64,000 nt of DNA from Megaustenia siamemsis (GCA_032433765.1 JAVIAB010000160.1:34207702-34271701), one strand, 5' to 3'; numbered from the stretch's first letter, positions 21,175-33,390 are shown. Made by a program: numbers and translations. Notes: generated by a model from the letters alone, not told the origin.

Positions 21175-21449
21175 AATGTGGTCAGAGTAAGAATAGATTG
21201 TGCTTAATCCAGCGAAATTCAGAATTTTCTGAATTCATGAAGATTTGTGGAACTTTTATTGTTTGTTTATTATGTCCAGAAGTGATTATTAGCAATACTT
21301 AACGTTGGTCTGTTATTTAATTTACTTTACAAGGAAATATAGTAATTGTTCATGATAACATAAAGTTTTTTTTTTAAAGTTTGCATAAATGTGAATAATA
21401 ACCAGTAGCTGTAGTATGGTTCTGTGTATTCAGATCTTATTAGGAAGCA

Positions 21450-21455
21450 AATAAA
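21450..21455 (+). other. Candidate polyadenylation signal
   Basis: AATAAA lies 276 bp after the stop of the candidate alternative exon. It is only meaningful if that exon is a true 3' end. Confidence 0.3.
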
Positions 21456-22843
21456 TGCAATACCTTGGATTTTGTAAGAGTCAGTTAAGACGAGTCACTT
21501 CTGGAGTTGATATTCTTCTATACTTAACCTTTATGCATCTAGTTGCTCCTATCGCCCTCCCCCACACAAAAAAGAAAAGGAATAATGAAAAAAAATAGTG
21601 GTAGAAGATCTGTGTTTTACCATGAAAAGTTGATGTTGATTCGGACAGGTGTTGTAACTGTGGGGGATCTGTTGACAATTTTTATTTCTAGTGGCTACAT
21701 TGGACTTGCTTCATTTTGACCTTATCAACAATGTGTATTTATAAGTTTATTTTATTTTAATTATTGACCTGCCAGTTGCTTTTGTAGTTGCTAAGTTTGA
21801 TTTAACATTTAATTGCTAATTAACTTTGATCTTATTAAGTAAAAGCCATGTTATCATATTTTTTATTTAATTTAAATGTTGATTTTGTTAATTCAATACC
21901 AGTATTTGCTAGTTGATATTTGTTATTCTCCGGAACTAAAGACTAAACTTGCAGTAATTTTTCATGCTTTTTTTCTGTAACGATTTATAGTGTGGAAACA
22001 TGTTGAAATAGGTTCGCTTTTTCTTACACTTTATAATACATAAAGTATGTCAAATCATAATCTTTACGTTCAAATACCAACATTAAAGATACAATCATCT
22101 GTTTGTATTTGTTTATATGGTTCAGCTAAATAGACTAGCACTCCTGGCATATTGGTACTGCAAATTCAACCTCCACTCCCTTAACTTTATAAGATGTTTT
22201 TAATAATCACTTTACTATGGTTTTACTATGGTGCAGTGTTATAAGCATCAATGCTCCAGCAATTATGGTGTGAACATACACATATTTTGAAAACTTCTAA
22301 AATAATAAAATCCCCCCCCCCCCCCCATGGTAATGCCATTACAAATATCTTTATAATAAAAAAAAAATACACAGCCCTTTGTCTCAGTGCTTCCTCTGTT
22401 TATGATGCAAGTACAAAAATTAAGACAGATTTTAAAATAGTACTTACTAAAATTATAATGCATGTCGTAATGATATGCGCTAACAATGGCCTCTTTCTCT
22501 GCAGTTACAAAATCAATCAAATTAAATTGTAATACAGTATCCACATTATGAAGCCATAAAATACTTGTAATCTTCTAGCACACTTAAATAAGTTGTCATA
22601 CAAACAAATCTGAATAATAAATTATAAGAATGAGGAGTTCATGTTTTGTTATAAAATAATTGTCATCAGTGAATTGTTTTAATGATAGTTGTCAGTTTGT
22701 ATAGGATGAGTATGATATTACATAACAAGCAAAACCTTGACATTGCTGCTATATTATATCACGATAAAGGTGTTATCAATTATAAAACACAATAATATGG
22801 CTAATTCATCACATAATTAGCTTACTTGTTAATACTTTTCCAG
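21456..22843. other. Intron before the terminal exon
   Basis: AT-rich, with a C run at about 22311-22327. No repeat family was recognised. Confidence 0.45.
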
Positions 22844-23041
22844 CTCCGTAACCAGGCTCAAGGTGAGTTGAGGGCTTTAAGAGCTGAACTCACCCAGAGG
22901 ACACAGAATATAGAGTTAAATCGGCAACACCAGCTGGCATCTTTAAACTCTCCAAGGATGAATGGCAAAGAAAACAGCTCTCCATCAGAGAACATCAAAA
23001 CAAATTCGGAGAAATCTAAATCATTCCTGCACGAGTTATGA
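22844..23041 (+). CDS. Coiled-coil protein, terminal coding exon
   Basis: The acceptor is TACTTTTCCAG at 22833-22843. The phase-0 frame begins LRNQAQGELRALRAELTQRT, continuing the helix, then turns into a polar tail (LNSPRMNGKENSSPSENIKT) and ends KSFLHEL with TGA at 23039-23041. The change from a charged helix to a disordered Ser/Asn/Lys tail with a KEN motif (KENSSP) is typical of a protein C-terminus. A strong internal donor-like CAAG|GTGAGT at 22862/22863 could give an alternative splice. The gene's identity is unknown. Confidence 0.75.
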   Translation, partial: LRNQAQGELRALRAELTQRTQNIELNRQHQLASLNSPRMNGKENSSPSENIKTNSEKSKSFLHEL

Positions 23042-23496
23042 TTGTGCAAGTTATGCTGAAAAAGTAGTTTTAAAATAATTTTTTGAAAAAAAAAATTTCA
23101 CAGATATAAATTCACAATTGTATTCATAGTTAGTGTTAACATTTTGCCATATTTCAATCATCACCTGTTAATTTGTCACTTTTATTATCATCTAGTTAGT
23201 TCACTTAACCACCAAATTAAATCAGTAATTTTAATTTTTTTTTTTGTGGGAGAGAATATTATTTTTTTTTATTTTCAGTGTTAGCATGGAGTTTCCCCTT
23301 TCACCATTTACTTCTTCTGTCATTTTGGATACTCTAATTTACATTTTGTATTGTTCTGTTCATTTTGATACTTCTCTCATTTAATATTTCCTTCTGTCAT
23401 CTTTCTTTCCCTTTTGGTCATCCAAAATTTAAGATCCTTTTAAATTCTTATTGTAGTTTGTCTTGGATATTCTAACTTGACATTTACCCATGAATA
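23042..23496 (+). other. 3' UTR and downstream sequence
   Basis: It follows the stop of the coiled-coil gene. No canonical AATAAA was found close to the stop, so the transcript end is uncertain. Confidence 0.4.
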
Positions 23497-23544
23497 AGCC
23501 TCAGTGGTGAAGTGGTTAGTGCACTTACCTACTGACCAGATGTA
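23497..23544 (+). repeat. Truncated SINE tRNA head
   Basis: AGCCTCAGTGGTGAAGTGGTTAGTGCACTT is a plus-strand tRNA-like head with no body. It abuts a minus-strand SINE-2. Confidence 0.5.
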
Positions 23545-24140
23545 AAGTTAGTAAAAGTTCCCTCCATGCCTTGCTAGACGTATGGGGAAATATGGTGTCA
23601 GTGACCATATTTTTTTTTTTTTTTTTTTTTTTTTTAGGGTGTCCGGTTAGCGCAATCGATAGGCGGTTGGCTTACCACGGCAACAGCCGGGGTTCGTACC
23701 CTGGCGAGGACACCTGGGTTTTACTAATTCCCTAAAAATTAGTACCTCTGAAGTCGGAGTAAATCTGCCTGCATGGCGAGGGGCATCCTGTAATGGGATA
23801 AAACAGACTTTACACGCAAAATTCAGTCCCACAAAATTGAGTGGGTGGGACTTCGTCAGAGGTCAAAGCTGACGAAAGCGAACGAACGAACGAACCATAT
23901 TTTTTCATGACTATGGCACATTTTTGGGTGATGTGGGTGGTTTCACATCAGGCAGCATTTACTTCCCCAGAAAAAAAAAAACTCTGGTACCTATTTTTAA
24001 AAGCTGGATAAGCTGAGTGAACCCTGGAACTTTGTTGGTCAAAAGAAAGAAAAAAAGAAAAGAAAAAAAATCCAGCCACTTCTGGAATTTGAACCCGGAC
24101 CCTTGTGATCAGGAAGTGAGTTCACTACCCACTCGACCAG
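23545..24140 (-). repeat. SINE-2 copy interrupted by SINE-A
   Basis: On the minus strand the head starts at about 24140 (CTGGTCGAGTGGGTAGTGAA) with GGGTTCAAATTCC as B box. The body runs to 23893 and resumes at 23610-23545 (TATGGTCACTGACACC-type, AAGGCATGGAGGGAAC). SINE-A lies between. Confidence 0.8.
23637..23892 (+). repeat. SINE-A copy 1, tRNA-derived, inserted in SINE-2
   Basis: The 5' end folds like a tRNA: GGTGTCC can pair with GGACACC 65 nt later. The A box is GGTTAGCGCAATCGATAGG and the B box GGTTCGTACCC. The 180-bp body ends in a (GAAC)n tail at 23880-23893. CCATATTTTTT flanks both sides (left copy followed by a long T run at 23611-23635), giving a target-site duplication. Copy 2 is at 37766. 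Confidence 0.93.
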
Positions 24141-24879
24141 AAAAATGATGTACTCCAAATTCAGAAACACTAGTCACTGACAAAGATGACAATAACAATT
24201 CCTTTTAATTTCTACTTTTTTTTCCCATTATCATTCACTCATATATAACCACATCATTGTCTCCCACAAACTTATTGCTGGTGGCCTTTCTCCTCACTTT
24301 AACATTTGCCACTCAAAGAAATTGGAGAAAGACGTGTCATTTTTCTTTCTTCACAATTATATGTTCATATGTATATCCATTTCCAAGCAATTCTGTGATA
24401 TGTTCAATACAGATAACAATAGCCCCATACTGGGTAATGTTATAAGTGTGTGAAGTATGTTTACTTTAAATACAACAACATCTTGTGGATGTAGGAACCC
24501 GGTAAGGTGACATTTAATGCTCATTCCCCAATGTCATTATATGCTATGGGACATTCATTACTTTTATCATTTTTAGATGTGGGAAGGCCAGGGCTTCTTC
24601 TTGAAGTTTACAATTTCCACATACCAATACCTTCTAATCTGTAAGAGTGTTTCTAAAAGATTGACCAGTAAGCTTTACATACAAGGCAATTTGAATTAGA
24701 GAATATAAATTTTGTGCATAAAAATTACAATACATCTACACTTAGTGTTTAACAAAATTTAAATTTATACAGAAGTGCAAAAACAATCACAAGAACTACC
24801 ATGCAGTATCACTGGAGGCAAGATAAAACAGACAGGCTAAAGGACAAGCTGGTGGAGGAAAGTTAAATAAAGAGATGGT
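24141..24879. other. Unassigned intergenic stretch
   Basis: An open frame at 24257-24445 has no motif. Nothing else was recognised. Confidence 0.4.
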
Positions 24880-25139
24880 GTAGGCCAGGCATGGGGCATC
24901 TTGTGTATGATGACCCTGAAGGGGATGGAACTTTGATGCTCTCCTACAAGATGTTTTGGACTCTCTCTTCACTTCCTCTTATACCCCTTTGGATGTCGAG
25001 GAAGATACAGATTTCTTGTTCTTGCCATTCTGGCAGCTTCAACCATTGTCAATTGATGTTGTTGTGGCATTTTGCAGATGTTGTCAGTCCATCTTACTCT
25101 GGGCCTACCATGGACTCTTCTTCCATCTCTTCTTTTATG
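24880..25139 (-). mobile_element. LINE family F 3' fragment
   Basis: The minus-strand frame RRDGRRVHGRPRVRWTDNIC, MVEAARMARTRNLYLPRHPK is a clean LINE C-terminal end (GRPRxRW, then YLPRHPKG). The mariner inserted directly beside it at TA 25140-25141. Confidence 0.8.
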
Positions 25140-25141
25140 TA

Positions 25142-26471
25142 GGGAGGTCAAAAAGTAATGCACACCAATTTTTTTCTCGGAAACTATTCGGGCAAAATGT
25201 GTGAAATTTTCACAGATTGTAGCTGAACATCCCCTTTACACTACCTATTTTTCAACATAATCTCCGTCCAAGCGTATTGCCTTACGCCAACGCGAAACTA
25301 GGTCATGAATGCCTCGTTTGTACCAAGTTTTGTCCTGCTCGCGTAGCCATTTTTAACTGCACGGATCCCACCCTCATCATTGTCAAAGTGTGTCCCACGC
25401 AGGAATTTTTTGAGTGGTCCAAACAGATGGAAATCTGAGGGAGCCAGATCAGGGCTGTAAGGAGGATGGGGCAGTACAGTCCAACCAAATTTGTTGATTG
25501 CTTCCCGTGTTACCAGACTTGTGTGAGGGCGTGCATTGTCATGTTGAAGCAACAAATCTGCAGATGGCTTATTAGGCCGAACTCTGTGGAACCGATTTTT
25601 GAGTTTTGTCAGTGTATTGATGTAAGCTGTCGAGTTGATTGTCTCACCTCTTGTCATTACATCAACAAGAATCACACCATCAATGTCCCAGAAGACAGTG
25701 ATCATCACCTTTCCGGCTGATGGAGATGTTTTGAATTTTTTTCTTTTTGGTGACTGCGGATGATGCCATTCCATTGACTGCATTTTTGTTTCAGGCTCAT
25801 AATGATGTGCCCACGTTTCGTCACCGGTAACAATTTTTGACAAAAACATTTCTCCTTCAACACCGAAACGCTCCAACAATTCAGAACAGAATGTTTTCCT
25901 TTGAACTCTGTGATCATTTGTTAGGCACCGAGGAACCTATCGAGCGCAAATCTTTGAATATCCGAGAGTTTTAAAAATTGCAATTGCACTTCCCTTGCTG
26001 ACTGTAAGCTGCAATGCCAATTGCTGACTAGTGATACGCCTATCCTTACGAATAATGGCATCAGCCCGGTTTAACATGTCTGTGCTGGTAGCCGAGGCAA
26101 CACGTCCAGAACGCGGTAAATCATGCAGCTCCACTCGTACACTTTCTGCAGCTTTAATTCTCTGAACCCAGCGACTAACTGTGCTCCTATCGACTGCAGA
26201 ACATTTGTACACTGCACACAGTCGTTTATGAATGTTTGCCACCGTTTATTTTTCCGCAACCAGAAATTCTATGACAATTCGCTGTTTGTAACGGACATTG
26301 TTGACAAGCTCCATTTTAACGGTTCATAGATTGCGTAATATTTATCAGAATGCTGTGCAATTTGGTACACATAATTGGAACATGTCATATTCCAAGTGTG
26401 CAAAATTTCATATTCCTATCTTTATTATTAGCCGAGAAAAAAATTGGAGTGCATTACTTTTTGACCTCCCG
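25142..26471 (-). mobile_element. mariner element with both inverted repeats
   Basis: The terminal inverted repeats are GGGAGGTCAAAAAGTAATGC... (25142-25180) and its complement at 26432-26470, differing at about one of 39 positions. The left end abuts a TA (25140-25141); the right end is followed by GTA. The total length of 1.33 kb is normal for mariner. The transposase is broken (next entry). It sits in LINE-derived sequence. Confidence 0.95.
25245..26314 (-). pseudogene. mariner transposase, two stops and one frameshift
   Basis: The start ATG is at 26314 and the stop at 25245. The N-terminal helix-turn-helix half (AESVRVELHDLPRSGRVAS, IIRKDRRITSQQLALQL) binds the inverted repeats in intact relatives. 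The catalytic half has all three acidic residues: TGDETW, LLQHDNARPHTS and YSPDLAPSDFHLFG, with 34 residues between the second and third Asp, the D34D signature of mariner. Defects: TAA at 26246-26248 after FLVAEK, TAG in the N-to-catalytic linker after SKICAR (about 25938), and a one-base frameshift near 25350 that scrambles the C-terminus. A transposase of about 350 residues was once encoded. It is inactive as it stands. Confidence 0.93.
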
Positions 26472-27290
26472 TATTAATATATTAATATATTTAATGTATG
26501 GTTTAGAACATATTTGGCATTCTTCCTAGATGAGCAAACCATTTCATTTGTTGTCTGTATATAGTCCAGAATTGATTCAATGCCCAATCTCTCGCTTATG
26601 ACATCATTTCTAAATCTGTCACATCAAGTCAGTCTAGACACTTTTCTAAAAAATCTCATCTGATTTTCTCTGTGGTGGCTAGCTTCCTTTTATGTTTATT
26701 CTTGAGCGACCACATTTGGCACTTTTAGCACATGGTGGGAATGAATATACTGTGTAAAAGATGTTTCTTTGTTATAATAAGTACTGTCTTAAGTATATGG
26801 ACTAACTGTCCCAATATTTGGTTTGCCTTGTTCTTGTTAAATTAACTATCTATTTCTTAATCCATGTTTCCACCTTCAGAGAATGCTATTCCTAGATATT
26901 TGATATTTGAGCTCTCTTTTCAACACTGGCTGTTTTGTTGTTTTTTGACTAAGGAAAGAAGAGAATAAAATAAATGGTTGTGTCCTCTTTGAATTGACAA
27001 TAACTCAGAAAGACTGTCTTGTTTGCCATCAGTGGCGACTTCCCTGTGCTTGACTTTGAAGATAATTTGTTCCAAAATAAGTTTGAGCACACTTTCACTT
27101 TCAATCAGCAAACTCATAGAGCTGTGATGGAGCTGTGATAGAGCTATGATAGAGCTGTGGCTCCCAGTCCACTGAAGACAAGAGGTCAGGTTTGGTTCAT
27201 ATAGACAGCTTCTTGGTTCACTCCATTTTAAATGTGTACTGGCATTATGCTGACCATGTTGCCCAAAAGTGTACTGATGGTTAAAAAAAG
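26472..27290 (-). other. LINE-like decayed sequence and unassigned stretch
   Basis: 26510-26900 resembles minus-strand LINE 3' text (e.g. complement of TGAGCAAACCATTTCATTTG and TCACATCAAG), but no frame is left. At 27120-27160 a short GAGCTGTGATA repeat occurs. The family assignment is weak. Confidence 0.3.
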
Positions 27291-27316
27291 TTTCTTTCTT
27301 TCTTTCTATCTTTATT

Positions 27317-27388
<72 letters not shown>

Positions 27389-27390
27389 TT
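27291..27390. repeat. (TTTC)n microsatellite
   Basis: About 24 units, nearly perfect from 27316 on. No LINE end was seen next to it. Confidence 0.95.
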
Positions 27391-27529
27391 CTTTCTTGTC
27401 TTTCTTTCTGGAGCTCACCTAATAGCTACTAAAGGAATTGATTGTTATCTTCATCATACATCCTTAAAAGTATAATTAGTGGACATAGATGCATTGTGGT
27501 GTGGTTCAAAGTTGAACTATAATATTTGT

Positions 27530-27760
27530 GCCTGTTGGCCTAATACATCCAACTTTAGCACAGCATTTTTGAGTAATGGGTTGCTTTCCCTCGTCAACCC
27601 GTACTTGCTTAGCCAGGCTAGACTGATTAGTCTGTTTGTAGAGTCACCGCAAAGAAGTGAGGCAGAGTCTGGTTCACTGATCCTGGCACAAGTCATTAGT
27701 TATGAATTACTGACAGCTTCTAGCTCTGTTGATGTCAGCCACCTTGCCTCCATAAAATAT
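27530..27760 (+). repeat. Interspersed repeat R2
   Basis: A diverged relative of 12480-12665, longer at the 3' side (GAGTCACCGCAAAGAAGTGA, GTCTGGTTCACTGATC). Function unknown. Confidence 0.6.
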
Positions 27761-28153
27761 TAACATTAACACCTTATTCCACATACACTATTGGGCATAC
27801 CAAAGTCCTTTCTTTCTTCTTAAACTCATTAACAACTCTAATGGGAAACTGCAGAATTAAAACCAGTGTTATTTGCTTCTATGTATAATCTCTATAAACT
27901 TTTAAAACTTCTTATTTAAAGACTGTATTTTAATAATGACAAATGTTTAAACATTAAATACCAAAGAAATCATTTCATTTGTACTTCACGGGCTCTCTAC
28001 AATATTCTTGAGTTTGATATATGTTTACTACATTAATTTTGTCCTCAGATTTCCTTAAAACATCGAATTGGTTAAGCAGGTATAATTATTGTTGTTTCCA
28101 TGTTTTATTGTTTTGAAAGGGAGAATAAACGTGAAACCAAGATTTTTTTCTCT
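27761..28153. other. Unassigned AT-rich stretch
   Basis: Nothing was recognised. Confidence 0.4.
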
Positions 28154-28455
28154 AAAACAATTTCTATGATTAGAAAACAATTTCTGTGATTAGAAAACAA
28201 TTTCTGTGATTAGAAAACAATTTTTGTGATTAGAAAACAATTTCTGTGATTAGACAACAATTTTTGTGATTAGAAAACAATTTCTGTGATTAGAAAACAA
28301 TTTTTGTGATTATAAAACAATTTCAGTTATTAGAAAACAATTTCTGTGATTAGAAAACAATTTATGTGATTAGAAAACAATTTCTGTGATTAGAAAACAA
28401 TTTCTGTGATTAGAAAGTAATTTTTGTGATTAGAAAACAATTTCTGTGATTAAAA
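28154..28455. repeat. 20-bp minisatellite, 15 units
   Basis: The unit is AGAAAACAATTTCTGTGATT. Point variants such as TTTTTGTG and TTTATGTG recur, but the register is perfect throughout. Confidence 0.95.
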
Positions 28456-28841
28456 AATTAGCAGGAAGGCTATTGTAGATTGTGGGTTTGAAGTTTCAAG
28501 AAAATGTTGAGTCAAGTTTGGAAAATGTAGGCATTGTGTGTTTTGTTTTTGTTGTTCTTTGTTCATGAATCATTCATTGAGGAAACGTTCTTGATTGTAC
28601 AGTGAAAAATAACAAAGTGATTGTGGGTTGTGGTTGAAGGTTCAACTGAGAGTGCTTTACATGAGATTAACAGAAATAGCCTTTAATGTGATCAACTGAG
28701 AGAATTATACATGTGATTAACAATGTTTAACTTGTGATTAATGCAAAGCTAATGTGCCAAAGTTTTCCATGTCAAATTACACACTGTAAATGACTACATA
28801 ATCAAGAAGCCTGTCTGTGATTTTTATCCCCCCCCCCCCCA

Positions 28842-28884
<43 letters not shown>

Positions 28885-29509
28885 ATTCACATCTTCATGT
28901 AAGAGAAATATTTTATTTCAGATGTTCCTAACTTGTGATCTGTACACTATAGAGAACTACTACAGCTTCATAGGGCAGTTCTTGATGGCTTAAAGTAAAT
29001 GCAAAACTTTGATAGTAAAAAAGTGGTCAAGTATGTTCTTTAACATATAATGTCATAGCAGAGTGAGATTAAACTACATTACACAAAGCCACATGTTACA
29101 AAACATGCATATTAACACTGCTAATGCCAGCAAAAGCTAGCATTTATATACCTTGCTAGAAAATAAAGACTGGAAGCTTTTCATATGCCTGAGATGCGTG
29201 CATGAAATGTCCTGAGAGATCAAATAACAAACAACGAAGTGAGATAATTTCTCTTAGCAATATATTTATCTCCAACTGACCAGTTAAGTCCATCACAGGT
29301 TAGAAGATTAACTGAGCTTGTTTGTTAGGGCAGCCCGATTGATGTTTTCTTCCCAGTGTGGTCATTTTATGTATACAAAATAATTATAAGCTTTGTAGGT
29401 GTCATCTTCTTTAATAGCAAACTTGACACAACTTAAAACCCTATTTATCAGTTTGAAACACTTCTTAGAATCTCTTTTATTATATAATCTATACTCTGAA
29501 ATTGAAACA
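28456..29509. other. Unassigned stretch with C run and (CT)n
   Basis: C run at 28829-28838 and (CT)n at 28843-28880. Part of repeat R1 (GGGCAGCCCGATTGATGTTTTC) is at 29328-29350. No gene was seen. Confidence 0.4.
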
Positions 29510-29640
29510 AATTGCCAACTTAGAACTGGAAACACCACTAGGAAACATAACAGCAGAAGAGACCAACAGAAGAGCAAAAGACCACAATTATATCTTCCCT
29601 CCATGCTGAAAGGCAAATGGGGAAGGGGAAAAAAAACAAA
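29510..29640 (+). mobile_element. LINE family F 3' fragment
   Basis: TAGGAAACATAACAGCAGAAGAGACCAACAGAAGAGCAAAAG...TATCTTCCCTCC is the same as 53088-53150 (ALGNITAAEANRRAKERKLYLP), frameshifted. Confidence 0.75.
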
Positions 29641-30665
29641 TGAAGTGCTGGATTATGCTAATAGTTTGACAAGCATGTTCTCCAACCATGTCATTTAAGA
29701 TAGTTAAGATAGTTATGTGCAGAAGACAACATTTCAGCATAGAAACAGGAAGACTCCATCTATAATACAAAGATGTCTGTAGATGTGACATAGGGCACTT
29801 GATATAAATAAAACTCAATTGAAAAAGCTTGATAAAAATAGATCCAGTAGAAGGCAGACATTAAACACTGGCCTGGAAAGCAGGAGAACTCTGTTTGAAA
29901 AAAGTTGCAGACTTTACACACACACACACAGCTAGACTTTACACACACACACACACAGCTATCTCTTATCTGACAAGATTCTTAAATGGACCCTGAATCC
30001 AACATCTACTCTATTCTATTCTATTCTATTCTATTCTATTCTATTCTATTCTATTCTATTCTATTCATAAAATCAGTTTCATTGCAGTCAGTAAACTAAA
30101 TCCTCATATCTGCTCCATCGCTCGTCCCATCAAAGCATATGCCAACAACTCGTCTCTTGAGACTGCTATGACCCTATTACTACTAGAAAGCCACAGTGTC
30201 TAGGGGTAAGGGTGAAGGGACAATGCTTCTTCTTGCTGTTATTAACTTCTCCAATTCAGTGACCCAGCCAATCATTCTTTCTTCAGCTGTGTTGACTGGA
30301 AATCATTACACTTAGAATGAACTCACACTCATTTCATTGCAGAGTATTAACCTACATTCAGGCCATTGTTGAGTCATTACATTAACTAATACATTAACCA
30401 GTGCATTATTGATGCTCTTTGTTGGTTAAATTTAAAAAGAAGAAATGAAATGAAAGCTGTATCAGACACATATCATAAAGATAATGAATTCTAGAAAATT
30501 ACTTTCACACTTTTGATGGATATCTTTTGACTATCTATGAATTTTTCAACATTGCTGAAAAAACACTTGTAGGGAAAGTGATGAATGTAAGAAAATATTA
30601 ATGAGAAATAAATTATGTGATTTAATTTTAAATGTAGTTAAGAATTTTTATTTTTATAATGATTG
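29641..30665. other. Unassigned stretch with microsatellites
   Basis: (CA)n occurs at 29917-29933 and 29943-29957, and (CTATT)n at 30007-30066. No gene was recognised. Confidence 0.5.
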
Positions 30666-30669
30666 TCTT

Positions 30670-31380
30670 CACACCTATCAATCATTGAACAATCGGTGTC
30701 TCTCCACAAGTTTCTGTCTCTACAACTGTTTATTGTCTGTTTCCTTCTATGTCTTCCCTAGAATTTTTCAATTGTCACAATATGCTTCAGTTGTTCCCTT
30801 CTCCTTACATGGCCAAAAAATGATTAATTTTTGTTGCTGATGTTAGTAAGAATCTTCTTTTTTTTTTTTTAATTTGGCCTCTTTACTTCTTAATCCTCCG
30901 AACTCCAGTCAGAGTATAGGGCACTCACTAGAGATCTCCACTGAATCTGGTCTGGAACAAGCATGGACAACTCTCGCCAAGAGCTGCCAGCCTCTTTCAT
31001 TTCATCATGCATGGTTCATCACCAAGTCCCTAATGGTTTGCCTCTTCTTCGTATACCAGATGGTATCCAAGTTAATGCTAGGTGCAGAATGCCTGGATCG
31101 TTCCATTCGTAGAGCATAGTCTAGCCATTTCAACCATCTTTTTTTCACTTCTTGATTGATATTGTTAATGTCTGGTCTTCTGGCAACTTCTTTGTTTGTG
31201 ATATGTTGACCATTGAATCCTCAAAGTCGGCTTTCTATCTTATGGTCTCATTTAGAGCTCTATTATTGCTCTTTTTTAGTTATTGATGATTTTCTCAACA
31301 TTCTTTCTGTGGTCTCAAGGAATTTCTTGTTATCTTAATGTCTAGAATTCACTGTCAGGATGTCTGTAAACAAAATTAAA
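30670..31380 (-). mobile_element. LINE family E-like and other LINE fragments
   Basis: 30690-30840 matches the minus-strand family E text (complement of CATGGCCAAAAAATGAT, seen also at 2280, 18930 and 59250). 31070-31280 reads on the minus strand like a LINE end (VKKRWLKWLDYALRMERSRH). It is strongly decayed. Confidence 0.55.
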
Positions 31381-32639
31381 ATATTTAAAAGTTGTTTTCT
31401 TTTCTTCATGTTCTTAAAATATTATTTTACTGTACAATGTATCTTTCTACTTTGTTAATTCTACTGTGCCATATACAATTTCATAACAGTAAACAACCGT
31501 ATCAATTTGAGAAAGTTAGTGTTTATTCAACTCTGAGGAATGATTGCTTACTATAGGAAAAAAAAACAATTCTCCATTTATTTTAGTTTCTAATTCAAAG
31601 AGCTTTGATCACTGGTGTAAGTAAATAATTTAATTATATGTAGACTGGTTTTGACTGGTCAATATTGTTCCACCACGTATATTGAATTTCTGTTGCAACT
31701 CAACATGATACCCATAATGCTCTAGTTTATCGAGAATATTCTCGAAGAATAAATGCTCTCATAAAATAAAATATTGTGCTGTTTATGCTCTTATGTACAG
31801 ACCAAGAAAACAAAATAGAAGTCAAATCACTGAATTAACTCTTTCCGTACGGAAGCTTTTTATAAATGCAATGAGAGAGATGTCAGAGACAAAATTTTTC
31901 ATGGTTTTAAGAATCAATCTACATATTTATATTTATCTAACATATAACATATTATATATGAATTTTTAGATATTGAACAAGGAATTAGATTTCATCAATA
32001 CCAAGATGATGCAAGACTTGTAAAAAGAATATGGTTTGATGACAGTTCACACTAATTAAATAGAGAGTGACCCACTATGCTGCGAAACGTATGTGGCCGG
32101 ACTTTGACAGGGCACACAGTACGTCAAAATGTACAAAGGAGTTATAGACTTCAAGAACATTTACAGTAGTGGCATGAGGCAGTGAATACTATCAATCTTT
32201 GGTGCACTCTCTGATGCTCATAGGCTGTAATGTGAAACTGTATTGTCAATATTTCCCCTTGAATTGGAAAAAATTAAATAAGGTTATTTCTCACGGAGCA
32301 GTAATTTCATCTCAAATAAATAACTAAATGATTTTTCTCTAGTTATTAGCATATTTGCTGGTAACACCACTTACTGCACATCATTTGAAAAATTTGCAGT
32401 CTGATTTTCATAAATTTTGTTAATATTTCTGATGCAGGCAATAAATAAATTAAGAATTAATGTTCATTCAACATGACTGAACTAAAGGAGCTTCTTACTA
32501 CAAAATGAGGAAAGATAACAAAGCCATGAAAGTATTCATGAACCCCTTCTGAAATGAAAGTTCAAAGAGTAGCATCTTCCAAATTTGTGGGCTTATTTGC
32601 AAGTAGATTGTGCAGAACTATCTATCAAGTACTATGCCA
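31381..32639. other. Unassigned AT-rich stretch
   Basis: No gene or repeat family was identified. Confidence 0.4.
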
Positions 32640-33390
32640 GATGGTGTAGATTATTATTTGTGTCTATTCTACCCTCCATTGGGGCATAAGACACCAGCAA
32701 GAACTCTCCAATGCTTTCTACCCATTGCTGTATTTATTTGTTTCCATGTCTAATATATCTATGCAATCTTAGTTTCAGTGTTTCATTCTATTGTGGTCCT
32801 AGGTCATTCCTGTTTTTCTTTTTCCCTGTTGGTTCCAGGTGAAATTTTTTCAGGTAATGCTTTTAATTGGCTTACACAATATGTGTCCTATCCATATCTG
32901 CTGCCTTTTTCCCTGTGGGTTCCAGGTGAGAGTTTTTCATGTAATGATTGTAGTTGGTTTGTACAATATGTGTCCTATACATCTCTGCTTTTTTTCCCTT
33001 ATCATTTATTCAACTGTGGGTTGATTTGTTCTTTGTCACAGTTTAGCATCCCAAATTGTGTCAGGTCAACTGATGTGATTTGTTCTTCGTCACAGTTTAT
33101 CATCCCTAATTGTGTCAGGCCAATTGATTTGAAAGTATCCGCCTTAGCAGGCTTAAAAATGTCAGCTGTTTCCTCACTTGATTAGTTTGTGTTGTCCATA
33201 TCCTGACCCATAGAAAAGGACCAATAATGTTCACATTAAACAATCTAAGTTTTGTTGTTAAAGACTTTCTAAACACTCTCCAACTGTATAAAACTGATCC
33301 AGATGTCTCTTCACAGTTGGCTGTCCCTACATCGATTCTGCTGCTGGATTAATAATAGCCATGAGAGGGCTGATATGTGTTGCCAACATA
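32640..33390 (-). mobile_element. LINE-like fragment with an internal tandem duplication
   Basis: The minus strand has a GHI-type motif (QQIWIGHILCKPIKSITRKN) twice, because an approximately 87-bp segment at 32823 is repeated at 32910 (CCCTGTKGGTTCCAGGTGA...ATATGTGTCCTAT). No intact frame remains. The family is unassigned. Confidence 0.45.

Noticed and set aside
22862..22868. Strong donor CAAG|GTGAGT ending a 19-nt exon
   Set aside because: The reading frame continues with clear coding character to the stop at 23041, so constitutive use of this donor is unlikely; kept only as a possible alternative.
23637..23715. A functional tRNA gene
   Set aside because: The acceptor stem and boxes are present, but the sequence continues into a repeated SINE body with a GAAC tail and a second copy exists at 37766.
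32778..33185. A 135-codon plus-strand gene
   Set aside because: The open frame comes from a duplicated 87-bp segment, and the minus strand matches LINE ends.
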